64,000 nt of DNA from Salinispora oceanensis (GCF_000383575.1 NZ_KB911579.1:3504523-3568522); one strand, 5' to 3'. Shown: positions 1 through 8,688, numbered from the stretch's first letter. The notes: a model not told the origin generated them from the letters alone. A program made the numbers and translations.

Positions 1-548
1 AGATCGCCGAGTGTCTCTACGTGGCGTTGACCACCGACACCGGCTCGTTCCGGTACGCGGCCACCACCGCGGCGGTGCACCGGTTCGCGGCCCGGCTCCT
101 CGCCACGGGTATCAGTCCCGGTGAGATTTCTCGTCGCGTCTTCGACACCCGCCCGTTCGGTGCCGTGCGGCTCTACGCCGAGGTGGTCGGTCGGGCCCGG
201 CTGGAGCCCGCCGCGGCGGATGGTCACGGCCTGGTGTGGACCTGGGCAACCCAGGAGGACCTGGCCCGGCACGGGCAGCCCGCGTACGTGCTGGAGCCGC
301 TGATCGATTCGGTGCGGTGCACGGCGGAGGCCGATGTGAGCTGCGTGGTGAAGCAGACCGCCGACGGCGAGTGGGCGGTGTCGTTGCGAAGCAAGGGCGC
401 GGTGGACGTGAGCGCGGTGGCGGTGGCGTTGGGCGGCGGAGGGCACCGGCTCGCCGCCGGCTTCACCGGCCGGGGCAGCGCCGACGAGGTGGTGGAGGCC
501 ATCCGGCGGGAGCTGGTCGGGGCGCTACTCGCCCCGACGGGCGGTTGA
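1..548 (+). CDS. DHH-family phosphoesterase (NrnA-like), C-terminal part
   Basis: Only the last ~180 codons are inside the window; the reading frame is open to the left edge, so the true start lies upstream. The visible part has a TDTGSFRY stretch typical of the linker after the DHH domain and a DHHA1 domain with the GGGGHRLAAGF signature near the C-terminus. Proteins of this family (NrnA/Orn-like) degrade nano-RNAs and 3'-phosphoadenosine 5'-phosphate in the cytoplasm. In many actinobacteria this gene follows rbfA and precedes a MATE gene and truB, which matches the downstream order here. The N-terminal metal-binding motifs cannot be checked. Confidence 0.85.
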   Translation, partial: IAECLYVALTTDTGSFRYAATTAAVHRFAARLLATGISPGEISRRVFDTRPFGAVRLYAEVVGRARLEPAAADGHGLVWTWATQEDLARHGQPAYVLEPLIDSVRCTAEADVSCVVKQTADGEWAVSLRSKGAVDVSAVAVALGGGGHRLAAGFTGRGSADEVVEAIRRELVGALLAPTGG

Positions 549-632
549 GGACCGGTGTTGCGGTAGGCGGGCGCGGGCACCGGAGCGGGCACGGCCGGTG
601 TGCCCTAACGGTTGAGGGTCGGTGTTGCGGTA
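542..632. repeat. 24-bp imperfect direct repeat around the end of the DHH gene
   Basis: The 24 bases at 542-565 recur at 609-632 with two mismatches (shared core GGTGTTGCGGTA). The first copy spans the stop codon of the DHH gene. The rest of the 549-784 gap shows no gene and no convincing terminator. Confidence 0.5.
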
Positions 633-784
633 ACGGTCGGGGTCAGCCCTGCGGCAGGGGTCGGGGTGAGCCTGGCGGTTAACTGTCGACTGGCCGTTCG
701 GCTGATGATCTCTCGACAAAGATCAGGGTCGGCTTACGGGTGTTCGGTCTTCCCGCCGTTGATGACGGTGGGCAGAATTGCGGC

Positions 785-1192
785 ATGGAACAGCCCCGTG
801 ACCTGACAATCGAGGTACCGCGTGCCTGGGATCGGCCCGCTGTCACCGTGCCGGTGCTCGTCTGCCTGTCGTTGGTGGGTGGCCGGTTTCCATCCTTCTC
901 GATCGAGGCGAATCTGTGGACGCTCGGCACCGGTGGTGTCCTGATCTGGCTTGGCCTGGGTAACCGGGTGCCCCGGCGGCCCGCACCGGTTCGGCTGGAT
1001 CAGGGTGCGGTGTGGTGGACGTTGCCGGTGGTGGTGTTTGTGGTTTTCGAGGGGGCCACCTTCGTGGCCGCGGCGGGTGACGAGTTCCCGACCTTCTCCC
1101 GGCTGGCGGATCCACTACTGGAGGACGGGGTGATCCGTTCAGCGGCTTGGCTGGCCTGGCTGTCCGCATTCTGGGGGCTGGTGCGGCGATGA
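785..1192 (+). CDS. Hypothetical membrane protein (135 aa)
   Basis: A protein of 135 residues with about four hydrophobic segments and no catalytic motif that I recognise. I chose the ATG at 785; an upstream GTG at 740 would add an N-terminus that does not look like protein sequence. A CAGAAT hexamer lies six bases before the ATG, similar to the leaderless-type starts elsewhere in the window. Its stop overlaps the start of the next gene in an ATGA arrangement (1189-1192), so the two are probably translated together. The function is unknown; the pairing suggests two parts of one small membrane complex, which is inference. Confidence 0.65.
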   Translation: MEQPRDLTIEVPRAWDRPAVTVPVLVCLSLVGGRFPSFSIEANLWTLGTGGVLIWLGLGNRVPRRPAPVRLDQGAVWWTLPVVVFVVFEGATFVAAAGDEFPTFSRLADPLLEDGVIRSAAWLAWLSAFWGLVRR

Positions 1193-1401
1193 TGCGGACG
1201 CTGGCGATCGGCGGCTTCCTGGCGGCGGTGGCGCTCTTCGTCGCCGTGGAGTTGGCAGCCCGCCGGGAGGGGTCCCGGATCCCCACCCTCGGTGAGGTCT
1301 GCGCGTACGTGATGCGGTACGAGGTCGGCTCGGTGCCGGTTGGCCGGATTGGGCTCTTCGGCTTCTGGTGGTGGCTGGGCTGGCACTTCCTGGCTCGGTG
1401 A
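1189..1401 (+). CDS. Small membrane protein (70 aa)
   Basis: The protein begins with a hydrophobic helix (residues ~3-20), has a central charged stretch, and ends with an aromatic segment FGFWWWLGWHF. The ATG at 1189 overlaps the stop of the preceding gene by four bases, a strong sign of translational coupling. I recall short actinobacterial proteins of this type listed as a domain of unknown function (possibly DUF6186; not checked). No function can be given. After its stop there is no gene until the 29-codon ORF at 1677. Confidence 0.65.
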   Translation: MMRTLAIGGFLAAVALFVAVELAARREGSRIPTLGEVCAYVMRYEVGSVPVGRIGLFGFWWWLGWHFLAR

Positions 1402-1676
1402 GGTCCCGCTATCCGCATTGTGGCTTCGCCCGGATGGTGGGAACCACCGGCGGTAGGCGGACCTGAACGATAGCTTGGGTATTGACCGATGCCGTGCTGA
1501 CGGTGCTGGTCGTGAGCGGTGAGGTCGTACCCGGCGTCGTCGCTCTCCAGGGTCGGACCGACCCGGGCTCGCTGCTCCGTGTGCCGCTCCGGCGACCCCG
1601 GACGCCCGCGGGTGGCAGACCTTGCCCGTGAGTTCCACCGCTGCATAGGTGGCTCGCGCCCTGGAAGGGGTTTCCC
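1402..1676. other. Intergenic stretch, no gene seen
   Basis: These 275 bases before the 29-codon ORF have no ORF with a credible start and codon pattern on either strand. A weak promoter-like pair (TTGCCC at 1622 and CATAGG at 1644) lies near the right end and could serve the small ORF; neither matches consensus closely. Confidence 0.4.
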
Positions 1677-1766
1677 ATGCCGAACAAGCCCAAGCCCGAC
1701 ACCGCTGACGAGGCGCGTGAGCAGCTGCGCCGTGCGCTGCAGACCTCGATGGACACGCGCCAGTGA
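1677..1766 (+). CDS. Candidate 29-aa protein
   Basis: ATG at 1677 is preceded by a strong purine-rich ribosome-binding site (GGAAGGGG, 1662-1669) at good spacing. It opens a 29-codon ORF encoding a charged, probably helical peptide starting MPNKPKPD and ending SMDTRQ. The stop at 1764-1766 is followed 27 bases later by a perfect 10-bp GC hairpin (1794-1817). A strong ribosome-binding site, a short ORF and a terminator-like hairpin together suggest an independent small gene between the DUF-type pair and the MATE gene. It has no hydrophobic segment. The function is unknown and homologues were not checked. Confidence 0.5.
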   Translation: MPNKPKPDTADEAREQLRRALQTSMDTRQ

Positions 1767-1793
1767 GGTCGCCGACCGGCTGATGCCCTCCCC

Positions 1794-1817
1794 GACGGGC
1801 GGCGGCGGCCGCCCGTC
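1794..1817 (+). terminator. Perfect hairpin after the 29-aa ORF
   Basis: GACGGGCGGC and GCCGCCCGTC form a perfect 10-bp stem with a GGCG loop. There is no U-tract, as is common for actinobacterial terminators. Confidence 0.55.
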
Positions 1818-1893
1818 GTCCGGCGCTACCCGCGGCCGGTAAGTGACTAGTCCGGTTTGCGGTCCTTACCGAGCCGTGTCAGGATCGGCGACG

Positions 1894-3222
1894 ATGAACC
1901 CACCGGCCGCCACCACACCCCGCTCCGCCTCACCGCGCAGAATTGCCGCGCTCGCCCTGCCGGCCCTCGTGGTGCTCGCCGCCGAACCGCTGTATGTGCT
2001 GGTGGACACGGCGGTGGTGGGACACCTCGGCCGGGTCCCGCTCGCCGCGTTGGCGATCGGTGGCACCGTGCTGACGCTCATCGCCTGGTTGGGCACGGTG
2101 GTCGCGTACGGCACCACCGGACGCTCCGCCCGACGGTTCGGGGCTGGTGACCGCACCGCCGCCGTCGCCGAGGGAGTCCAGGCCTCCTGGCTCGCGCTCG
2201 CGGTAGGGGTCGTCGTCGCGGTCGGCATGCAGGCCGGCGGCGGCGTGCTCGCCCGTACCCTGGTCGGGGCGGAGAACGACGTGGCGGAGGCCGCCGCGCA
2301 GTGGCTGCGGATCGCGGCGCTGGGCGCACCGGGGCTACTCCTCGCCGCTGCTGGAAACGGTTGGCTGCGGGGCGTCCAGGACACCCGCCGGCCGTTGTGG
2401 TTCGTGCTCGGCCCGAGCCTGCTCTCCGCGGTGCTCTGCCCGGTGCTGGTCTACCCCGCCGGGCTCGGCCTGCCCGGATCGGCGGTCGCCAACGTCGTGG
2501 CGCAGACGATCTCCGGTGCGCTCTTCGCCGGAGCGCTGGTCGCCGAGCGGGTGGCCCTCCGCCCCCGGCCCCGGGTTCTCGCCCAGCAGCTTGTGCTCAG
2601 TCGGGACCTGCTCATCCGCGGCGTCGCCTTCCAGGCGAGCTTTCTCTCCGCCACCGCGGTGGCCGCCCGCTTCGGCGCGGCGGTGGTCGGCGCCCACCAG
2701 ATCGTCCTGCAACTCTGGTTCTTTACCGCCCTGGTGCTCGACGCGCTCGCCATCGCCGCGCAGGCCCTCGTCGGCGCCGCGTTGGGTGCCGACGACGTGG
2801 CCGGCGCCCGCGGACTGGCCCGCCGGATCGGGCTGCTCGGCGCCGGCTGCGGCGTGGCGTTCGCGTTGGTCATCGCCGCTGGTGCCGGAGTGGTTCCGGG
2901 CTGGTTCAGCGCTGATGGACAGGTCCGCGAGGAGGCGATGGTGGCCTGGCCCTGGTTTGTCGCGATGCTGCCGCTGGCGGGCGTCGTCTTTGCCCTGGAC
3001 GGGGTGTTGATCGGCGCGGGGGACATCCGCTACCTGCGGAACCTCACGGTCGTGGCGGCGTTGGGAGGATTTCTGCCGGCCATCTGGCTGGCCTACGGGC
3101 TGGACCTCGGACTCGGTGGGATCTGGGCTGGGCTCACGTTCTTCGTGGTGCTCCGGCTGGCCGCCCTGCTGCTGCGGCTGCGCTCCGGCCACTGGGCGGT
3201 CGTCGGCGCGGTCCGGACCTGA
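1894..3222 (+). CDS. MATE family efflux transporter (DinF-like)
   Basis: A 442-residue integral membrane protein with about twelve hydrophobic helices in two related halves, typical of MATE multidrug/cation antiporters. The N-terminal segment LAAEPLYVLVDTAVVGHLG is the conserved first helix, and a matching segment begins the second half. Such proteins export organic cations using Na+ or H+ gradients. The ATG at 1894 puts the first helix ~20 residues in; a GTG at 1843 is in frame but adds an unlikely N-terminus. It lies directly upstream of the truB region, a common actinobacterial position. The substrate is unknown. Confidence 0.9.
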   Translation: MNPPAATTPRSASPRRIAALALPALVVLAAEPLYVLVDTAVVGHLGRVPLAALAIGGTVLTLIAWLGTVVAYGTTGRSARRFGAGDRTAAVAEGVQASWLALAVGVVVAVGMQAGGGVLARTLVGAENDVAEAAAQWLRIAALGAPGLLLAAAGNGWLRGVQDTRRPLWFVLGPSLLSAVLCPVLVYPAGLGLPGSAVANVVAQTISGALFAGALVAERVALRPRPRVLAQQLVLSRDLLIRGVAFQASFLSATAVAARFGAAVVGAHQIVLQLWFFTALVLDALAIAAQALVGAALGADDVAGARGLARRIGLLGAGCGVAFALVIAAGAGVVPGWFSADGQVREEAMVAWPWFVAMLPLAGVVFALDGVLIGAGDIRYLRNLTVVAALGGFLPAIWLAYGLDLGLGGIWAGLTFFVVLRLAALLLRLRSGHWAVVGAVRT

Positions 3223-3239
3223 GTAGCGCCGCCCCTGGG

Positions 3240-3554
3240 CTAGGGCTGCCCGGTGCTGGCCCGCAGGGCGTAGGTGGCCAGCACCAGCCCCAGGGTCACG
3301 GCGAAGCAGACGGCGAAACCGGCCACCTTCATCATGTTCGGGAAGCGCTGATACAGCCGGTGCCGGTCCTGCCGCACCTGCCACCGGCGGCGCAGGGCGG
3401 TGGCGCCCGGGAGCGCGAGCAGTGCGGTCGCGATCCGATCTCCAGCCGTGCGCCGAGCGGGCGGTGGGTCGAGCATCCAGGCGGGGAGACTGGGCGGCTG
3501 CTCCGGCTGGTGTAGCCGCGGGAACCGGCTCTGGCTTTGGGGCGACATGGACAC
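3240..3554 (-). CDS. Small C-tail membrane protein (104 aa)
   Basis: A polar, proline- and arginine-rich N-terminal two thirds is followed by one hydrophobic segment (about residues 75-95), so it is probably a single-pass membrane protein with its N-terminus in the cytoplasm. A GGAGG lies just upstream of GTG 3554, and ATG 3548 is the alternative start two codons in. It reads against the MATE and truB genes on either side. No family was recognised. Confidence 0.55.
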   Translation of the reverse strand: MSMSPQSQSRFPRLHQPEQPPSLPAWMLDPPPARRTAGDRIATALLALPGATALRRRWQVRQDRHRLYQRFPNMMKVAGFAVCFAVTLGLVLATYALRASTGQP

Positions 3555-3696
3555 GAAACCTCCGGTGGGCTAGGTGCCCCTTTGTAGCAGGAGGTATCAA
3601 CACGACTCGTCGTGGAAGGAACGGGTGGGTTGGCACGGAGGTCTGGTGGGCGTCCCGGTGCCGGCCGGGCCAGCCCGTCTGGCAGGCTTGGCGGTC

Positions 3697-4581
3697 GTGA
3701 GCGCAGACGGACTGATCGTGGTCGACAAGCCCGGCGGCATGACGTCGCACGACGTGGTGGCGCGGGTGCGCCGGCTGGCCCGGACCCGCCGGGTCGGGCA
3801 CGGTGGCACGCTTGACCCGATGGCGACCGGGGTCCTGGTCCTCGGGGTGGGGCGAGCCACCCGGCTGCTGACCTACGTCATTGGAGCGGGCAAGAGCTAC
3901 GCCGCCACGATCCGGCTGGGGCAGGCGACGGTGACCGACGATGCCGAGGGGGATGTGATCTCCAGCGCCCCGGCTGGTCTGGTGACCGAGGAGGCGGTCC
4001 GGGCCGTGCTGGCGGCGCAGACCGGTGCGGTGGACCAGGTGCCCAGCGCGGTCAGCGCCATCAAGATCGACGGTCAGCGGGCGTACCGCCGCGTTCGGGA
4101 AGGGGCCAGTGTTGACCTGCCGCCCCGGCGGGTCACCATCTCCCAGCTCGACGTACGGGCGCTGCGGCGCGACGAGCCGGACGTGGTGGACGTGGACGTG
4201 GACGTCACCTGCTCCTCTGGCACGTACGTGCGGGCGATCGCCCGGGACGCCGGCCAGGCGCTCGGCGTCGGCGGGCACCTCACCGCACTGCGGCGTACCG
4301 CCGTGGGCGGTTTCACCCTCGCCGAGGCCGCTACCCTCGATGACCTGGAGGGCCGGGCACCCGAGGTGGTCACGCTCTCCCTCGCGGCAGCGGCCGACCG
4401 GTTCTTCCCGCGCCGGGAGGCGACCGCCGAGGAGGAGCGGGTGCTCTCCCACGGCGGTCCGTTGGACCCGGCGGGGATCGACGGCCCGTACGCCGTCTTC
4501 GGCCCGGCGGGCGGGTTGGTCGCTATCGTCAGCGAGCGGGCTGGTCGGGCCCGTGCCGAGATCGTGCTGGCCCCGGCCTGA
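3697..4581 (+). CDS. truB: tRNA pseudouridine(55) synthase TruB
   Basis: Converts U55 in the T-loop of tRNAs to pseudouridine. The protein is 294 residues with the TruB opening (VVDKPGGMTSHD) and the catalytic motif GGTLDPMATGVL, whose aspartate is about residue 40. A GTYVRAIARD motif lies in the core and a PUA-like C-terminal region follows. The GTG at 3697 gives the family's usual length; upstream in-frame starts would add ~40 unconserved residues. ribF follows 38 bases downstream, the usual truB-ribF pairing, and rpsO and pnp come next. Confidence 0.93.
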   Translation: MSADGLIVVDKPGGMTSHDVVARVRRLARTRRVGHGGTLDPMATGVLVLGVGRATRLLTYVIGAGKSYAATIRLGQATVTDDAEGDVISSAPAGLVTEEAVRAVLAAQTGAVDQVPSAVSAIKIDGQRAYRRVREGASVDLPPRRVTISQLDVRALRRDEPDVVDVDVDVTCSSGTYVRAIARDAGQALGVGGHLTALRRTAVGGFTLAEAATLDDLEGRAPEVVTLSLAAAADRFFPRREATAEEERVLSHGGPLDPAGIDGPYAVFGPAGGLVAIVSERAGRARAEIVLAPA

Positions 4582-4619
4582 CGGCGCGGCGGTCGGGACA
4601 GCGACAGGGGAGGAGCGTT

Positions 4620-5549
4620 ATGCAGCGGTGGCGGGGGTACGACGCGGCGCCCGGCGGCTGGGGGCGGTCGGTCGTCACCATCGGCGTCTTCGACGGCGTG
4701 CACCGAGGGCACCAGGCGACCATCGGGCACGCGGTAGCGCGGGCCCGGGAACTCGGCGTCAAGTCGGTGGTGGTCACCTTCGATCCACACCCCGCCGAGG
4801 TGGTACGTCCGGGTTCGCACCCGGCGGTGCTCACCGAGCCGACCCGCAAGGCCGAGCTGATCGAGGCGCTCGGCGTGGACGTGCTCTGTGTGGTGCCGTT
4901 CACCCCGGACTTCTCCCGGCTGTCGGCAGAGGCATTCGTGCACGACGTCCTGGTCGAGCACCTGCACGCCGCGCTGGTGGTGGTGGGGGAGAACTTCCGG
5001 TTCGGGCACCGGGCCGCCGGGGACGTGGCGTTGCTGGAGCAACTGGGTCGGACCTTCGGCTACGCGGTCGAGGGGGCACCCCTGGTGGCCGAGGCGGGGA
5101 CGGTCTTCTCCTCCACGTACATCCGGTCGTGCGTCGCCGCCGGGGACGTGGTGGCCGCTGCCAGCGCGTTGGGGCGGCCGCACCGGCTGGAGGGCGTGGT
5201 GGTCCGCGGTGACCGCCGCGGTCGCGAGCTGGGTTTCCCCACCGCCAACCTGCTCTGCCACCGGTACGCTGCGGTCCCGGCCGACGGCGTCTACGCCGCC
5301 CGCCTGGTGCGGCGGGGGCAGCGGGAGCCGCTGATGGCGGCGGTGTCGATCGGCACGAACCCGACCTTCTCCGGCCGGGAACGGCGGGTCGAGGCGTACG
5401 TGCTCGACTTCGACGCGGACCTGTACGGCGAGCGGCTGGCCCTGGATTTCGGGGCGCACCTGCGCGGGCAGGTCCGCTACGACTCGGTCGAGCCGTTGGT
5501 GGCCCAGATGAACGAGGACATCGAGCGTACCCGGGAAGCCCTGGGGTGA
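4620..5549 (+). CDS. ribF: Bifunctional riboflavin kinase / FAD synthetase RibF
   Basis: Makes FMN from riboflavin and then FAD. The 309-residue protein has the N-terminal FAD synthetase domain with GVFDGVHRGH (about residues 22-31) and a C-terminal riboflavin kinase domain with the RELGFPTANL motif near residue 200. A strong ribosome-binding site (AGGGGAGGAG) precedes the ATG. It is probably co-transcribed with truB. The length and both domains are normal for the actinobacterial bifunctional enzyme. Confidence 0.94.
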   Translation: MQRWRGYDAAPGGWGRSVVTIGVFDGVHRGHQATIGHAVARARELGVKSVVVTFDPHPAEVVRPGSHPAVLTEPTRKAELIEALGVDVLCVVPFTPDFSRLSAEAFVHDVLVEHLHAALVVVGENFRFGHRAAGDVALLEQLGRTFGYAVEGAPLVAEAGTVFSSTYIRSCVAAGDVVAAASALGRPHRLEGVVVRGDRRGRELGFPTANLLCHRYAAVPADGVYAARLVRRGQREPLMAAVSIGTNPTFSGRERRVEAYVLDFDADLYGERLALDFGAHLRGQVRYDSVEPLVAQMNEDIERTREALG

Positions 5550-5628
5550 GCACGGAAAGTGATCGGGTTCGACACCTGGTCGGCCCCTTGCCCGGCCCGT
5601 GGGTACCGGGGCTGGTAACCTGACGGAG

Positions 5629-5738
5629 ACGTCGGCGCACCGACGTGGGTCCTGGCGTGCCTGCACGACGCCGCGGGTGCGAGGACCGTCCGCCGCCGGG
5701 CCCCGCCCGGCCCTCCGGGTAAGCCCGCTCTGGCGGAC
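5629..5738 (+). promoter_or_regulatory. Structured 5' leader of rpsO (candidate S15 autoregulatory RNA)
   Basis: Between ribF and rpsO lie three consecutive potential stems. The first is 5629-5635 with 5640-5646 (7 bp, CGCA loop). The second is 5648-5653 with 5682-5687, enclosing a CGTG/CACG hairpin. The third is 5688-5694 with 5732-5738 (GTCCGCC/GGCGGAC). Ribosomal protein S15 is known in several phyla to bind and repress its own mRNA leader; assigning that role here is inference from position and structure. Confidence 0.45.
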
Positions 5739-5772
5739 ACGACATCGATTCACTCACCGAAACAGGGAGAAC

Positions 5773-6042
5773 ATGGCGCTCGACCAGCAAGCCAAGGCCA
5801 AGATCCGCGCGGAGTACGCGACCGTCGAAGGTGACACCGGTTCGCCGGAGGTGCAGGTCGCCGTCCTCACCAAGCGGATCGCGGACCTGACCGAGCACCT
5901 GAAGGTGCACAAGCACGACCACCACAGCCGCCGTGGGCTGCTGCTGCTGGTCGGCCGCCGCCGTCGGCTGCTCAACTACGTGCAGAAGAAGGACATCAGC
6001 CGCTACCGGTCGCTCATCGAGCGGCTCGGTCTGCGCCGGTGA
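5773..6042 (+). CDS. rpsO: 30S ribosomal protein S15
   Basis: An 89-residue protein, exactly the standard S15 length, with the family's LTEHLKVHKHDHHSRRGL and LLVGRRRRLLNYV segments. S15 binds 16S rRNA and nucleates assembly of the 30S platform. A GGGAG ribosome-binding site lies just before ATG 5773; longer in-frame starts upstream would run through the structured leader. It lies upstream of pnp, as in most bacteria, with a strong hairpin between the two. Confidence 0.97.
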   Translation: MALDQQAKAKIRAEYATVEGDTGSPEVQVAVLTKRIADLTEHLKVHKHDHHSRRGLLLLVGRRRRLLNYVQKKDISRYRSLIERLGLRR

Positions 6043-6047
6043 CGTGA

Positions 6048-6077
6048 CGGGGGAGTGGCCGACCGGCCGCTCCCCCG
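6048..6077 (+). terminator. 13-bp hairpin between rpsO and pnp
   Basis: A near-perfect 13-bp stem (one T-G pair) with a GACC loop starts 6 bases after the rpsO stop. No U-tract follows. It may be a terminator or, by analogy with the E. coli rpsO-pnp spacer, an RNase III processing site; the sequence cannot decide. Confidence 0.6.
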
Positions 6078-6276
6078 CTCCGGTTCACCGCCAGAAACTC
6101 CGACAACCAGGGCCGCACGACCCCCCGACTCACCGGGAGCCGGTCAGCGCACCGGTCTCCGGTAGTGGCCCCCGGGCATCCGGCATCCCGCCGACCGCCC
6201 GGGCGCTTCGATCGAAGACCGGCCGTCTGAGCAGCTGCGCGTCGCGGTCCGTAGACGCGAAGGAGCGCAACCACAG

Positions 6277-8640
6277 ATGACCGAGAGCAACCTCGGTACC
6301 CAGTCTCGTACCGCCACGATCGACAACGGGGCCTTCGGCACCCGTGTGATCACCTTTTCCACCGGCCGGCTGGCCCGTCAGGCCGCCGGCTCCGTTGTCG
6401 CCCAGCTCGGCGAGACGGTAGTTCTCTCCGCCACCACCGTTGGCCGGCAGCCGAAGGAGCAGTTCGACTTCTTCCCGCTGACCGTTGACGTTGAGGAGCG
6501 GATGTACGCGGCGGGCCGGATCCCCGGTTCGTTCTTCCGCCGGGAGGGGCGCCCCAGCGAGGACGCGATCCTCACCTGCCGACTGATCGACCGGCCGCTG
6601 CGTCCCTCGTTCGTCAAGGGCCTGCGGAACGAGGTCCAGGTCGTCGAGACCGTCCTGGCGCTCGACCCCAGCCACCCGTACGACGTGGTGGCCATCAACG
6701 CCGCCTCGATGTCGACGAAGCTCTCCGGCCTGCCGTTCTCCGGCCCGATCGGGGCGACCCGGATGGCCCACATCGACGGCTCCTGGGTTGCCTTCCCGAC
6801 CCACGAGGAGCTGGAGCGCGCCACCTTCGACATGGTGGTCGCCGGTCGGACCCTGCCCGACGGCGACGTCGCGATCATGATGGTCGAGGCGGAAGCCACC
6901 GAGCACACCGCGAAGCTGGTCGCCGATGGCGCCTCCGCACCGACCGAGGAGGTCGTGGCGAGCGGGTTGGAGGCGGCTAAGCCGGCCATCCGTGAGCTGT
7001 GCCGCGCGCAGAGCGAGCTGGCCGAGGTGGCGGCGAAGCCGGTCGCCGAGTTCCCGGTCTTCCTCGACTACTCCGACGACGCGTACGACGCGGTCGCGGA
7101 GCTGGCCCGGGAGGACGTGGCCGAGGCCCTGAAGATCGCCGGCAAGGCCGACCGCGAAGAGGCCCTGGACCGGATCAAGGCCCGGGTGGTGGAGGAGCTC
7201 GGCCCGCGCTTCGAGGGCCGGGAGAAGGAGCTCTCCGCCGCGCTGCGGTCGTTGACCAAGTCCGAGGTCCGCAACCGCGTGCTGCGCGAGCAGGTCCGCA
7301 TGGACGGCCGTGGCCCGCGGGAGATTCGTCCGCTGACCGCCGAGGTCGGGGTCCTGCCCCGGGTGCACGGTTCGGCGATCTTCGAGCGGGGCGAGACCCA
7401 GATCATGGGCGTCACCACGCTGAACATGCTCCGGATGGAGCAGTCCCTGGACACGCTCTCCCCGGAGAAGTCCAAGCGTTACATGCACAACTACAACTTC
7501 CCGCCGTACTCGACCGGGGAGACCGGCCGGGTTGGCTCGCCGAAGCGGCGGGAGATCGGCCACGGTGCGCTCGCCGAGCGGGCCCTGATCCCGGTGCTGC
7601 CCTCGCGCGAGGAGTTCCCGTACGCGATCCGGCAGGTCTCCGAGGCGCTTGGCTCCAACGGCTCGACCTCGATGGGCTCGGTCTGCGCCTCAACGCTCGG
7701 CCTGCTCTCCGCCGGTGTGCCGCTGAAGGCGCCGGTCGCGGGCATCGCCATGGGCCTGATCTCCGACGAGGTCGAGGGCAAGACCCGGTACGTGACGCTG
7801 ACCGACATCCTCGGTGCCGAGGACGCCTTCGGTGACATGGACTTCAAGGTCGCCGGTACGCCGGACTTCGTCACCGCGCTTCAGCTCGACACCAAGCTCG
7901 ACGGCATCCCGTCGGACGTGCTCGCCGCGGCCCTCCAGCAGGCCTACGAGGCCCGGCAGACGATCCTGCAGGTGATGCAGGCGGCGATCGAGGCGCCGGC
8001 CACGATGAGTGACTACGCGCCTCGGGTCACCACTGTCAAGATCCCGGTCGACAAGATCGGCATGGTGATCGGCCCGAAGGGGCAGACGATCAACGCGATC
8101 CAGGACGAGACGGGCGCCGAGATTTCGATCGAGGACGACGGCACCATCTACGTCGGTGCGACCAACGGCCCGGCGGCGCAGGCCGCGGTCGAGCGGATTA
8201 ACGGGATCGCGAACCCGACCCTGCCGAAGGTGGGCGACCGCTTCCTCGGCACGGTGGTGAAGACCGCCGCCTTCGGCGCGTTCGTCTCGCTGCTTCCCGG
8301 CCGTGACGGTCTGCTGCACATCTCCAAGGTGGGCGACGGCAAGCGGGTCGAGAAGGTTGAGGACTTCCTCAACGTCGGTGACAAGGTCGAGGTGGAGATC
8401 GCCGACATCGACCAGCGGGGCAAGGTCTACCTGGACAAGGTGCGCCCGGAGGGCGCCGAAGCCCCGGCGGAGGGCGCCGGCGAGCGGCCGGCGGGTCGGG
8501 ACCGGGGCGACCGGGGACCGCGCGACCGTGGTGACCGCGAGCGCGGCGGCCGGGGCCCGGACCGTGGCGACAGCGGCGAGCGTGGCGACGGCGGTGAGGG
8601 CGGCGAGTCGCGTCCGCGTCGCCGTACCCGGCGCAGCTGA
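6277..8640 (+). CDS. pnp: Polyribonucleotide nucleotidyltransferase (PNPase)
   Basis: A 3'-5' phosphorolytic exoribonuclease and RNA polymerase; in actinobacteria it is also the main RNA tailing enzyme. The 787 residues carry two RNase PH domains separated by a helical linker, then a KH domain (MVIGPKGQTINAI, around residue 590) and an S1 domain (GTVVKTAAFGAFV, around residue 655). The last ~55 residues are a disordered RGD/RGG-rich tail, probably an extra RNA-binding tail. The ATG has an upstream AAGGAG. It follows rpsO and precedes an M16 peptidase, a conserved order. Confidence 0.96.
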   Translation: MTESNLGTQSRTATIDNGAFGTRVITFSTGRLARQAAGSVVAQLGETVVLSATTVGRQPKEQFDFFPLTVDVEERMYAAGRIPGSFFRREGRPSEDAILTCRLIDRPLRPSFVKGLRNEVQVVETVLALDPSHPYDVVAINAASMSTKLSGLPFSGPIGATRMAHIDGSWVAFPTHEELERATFDMVVAGRTLPDGDVAIMMVEAEATEHTAKLVADGASAPTEEVVASGLEAAKPAIRELCRAQSELAEVAAKPVAEFPVFLDYSDDAYDAVAELAREDVAEALKIAGKADREEALDRIKARVVEELGPRFEGREKELSAALRSLTKSEVRNRVLREQVRMDGRGPREIRPLTAEVGVLPRVHGSAIFERGETQIMGVTTLNMLRMEQSLDTLSPEKSKRYMHNYNFPPYSTGETGRVGSPKRREIGHGALAERALIPVLPSREEFPYAIRQVSEALGSNGSTSMGSVCASTLGLLSAGVPLKAPVAGIAMGLISDEVEGKTRYVTLTDILGAEDAFGDMDFKVAGTPDFVTALQLDTKLDGIPSDVLAAALQQAYEARQTILQVMQAAIEAPATMSDYAPRVTTVKIPVDKIGMVIGPKGQTINAIQDETGAEISIEDDGTIYVGATNGPAAQAAVERINGIANPTLPKVGDRFLGTVVKTAAFGAFVSLLPGRDGLLHISKVGDGKRVEKVEDFLNVGDKVEVEIADIDQRGKVYLDKVRPEGAEAPAEGAGERPAGRDRGDRGPRDRGDRERGGRGPDRGDSGERGDGGEGGESRPRRRTRRS

Positions 8641-8688
8641 CCGTCGTACCAGCGCACCATCCACCCCTCGTCGAACCGGGAGCCCTGC

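Noticed and set aside
2335..4452. Long open frame on the minus strand across the MATE and truB genes
   Set aside because: It is the antisense shadow of two well-supported genes; its translation has no domains and is Gly/Arg/Pro-biased.
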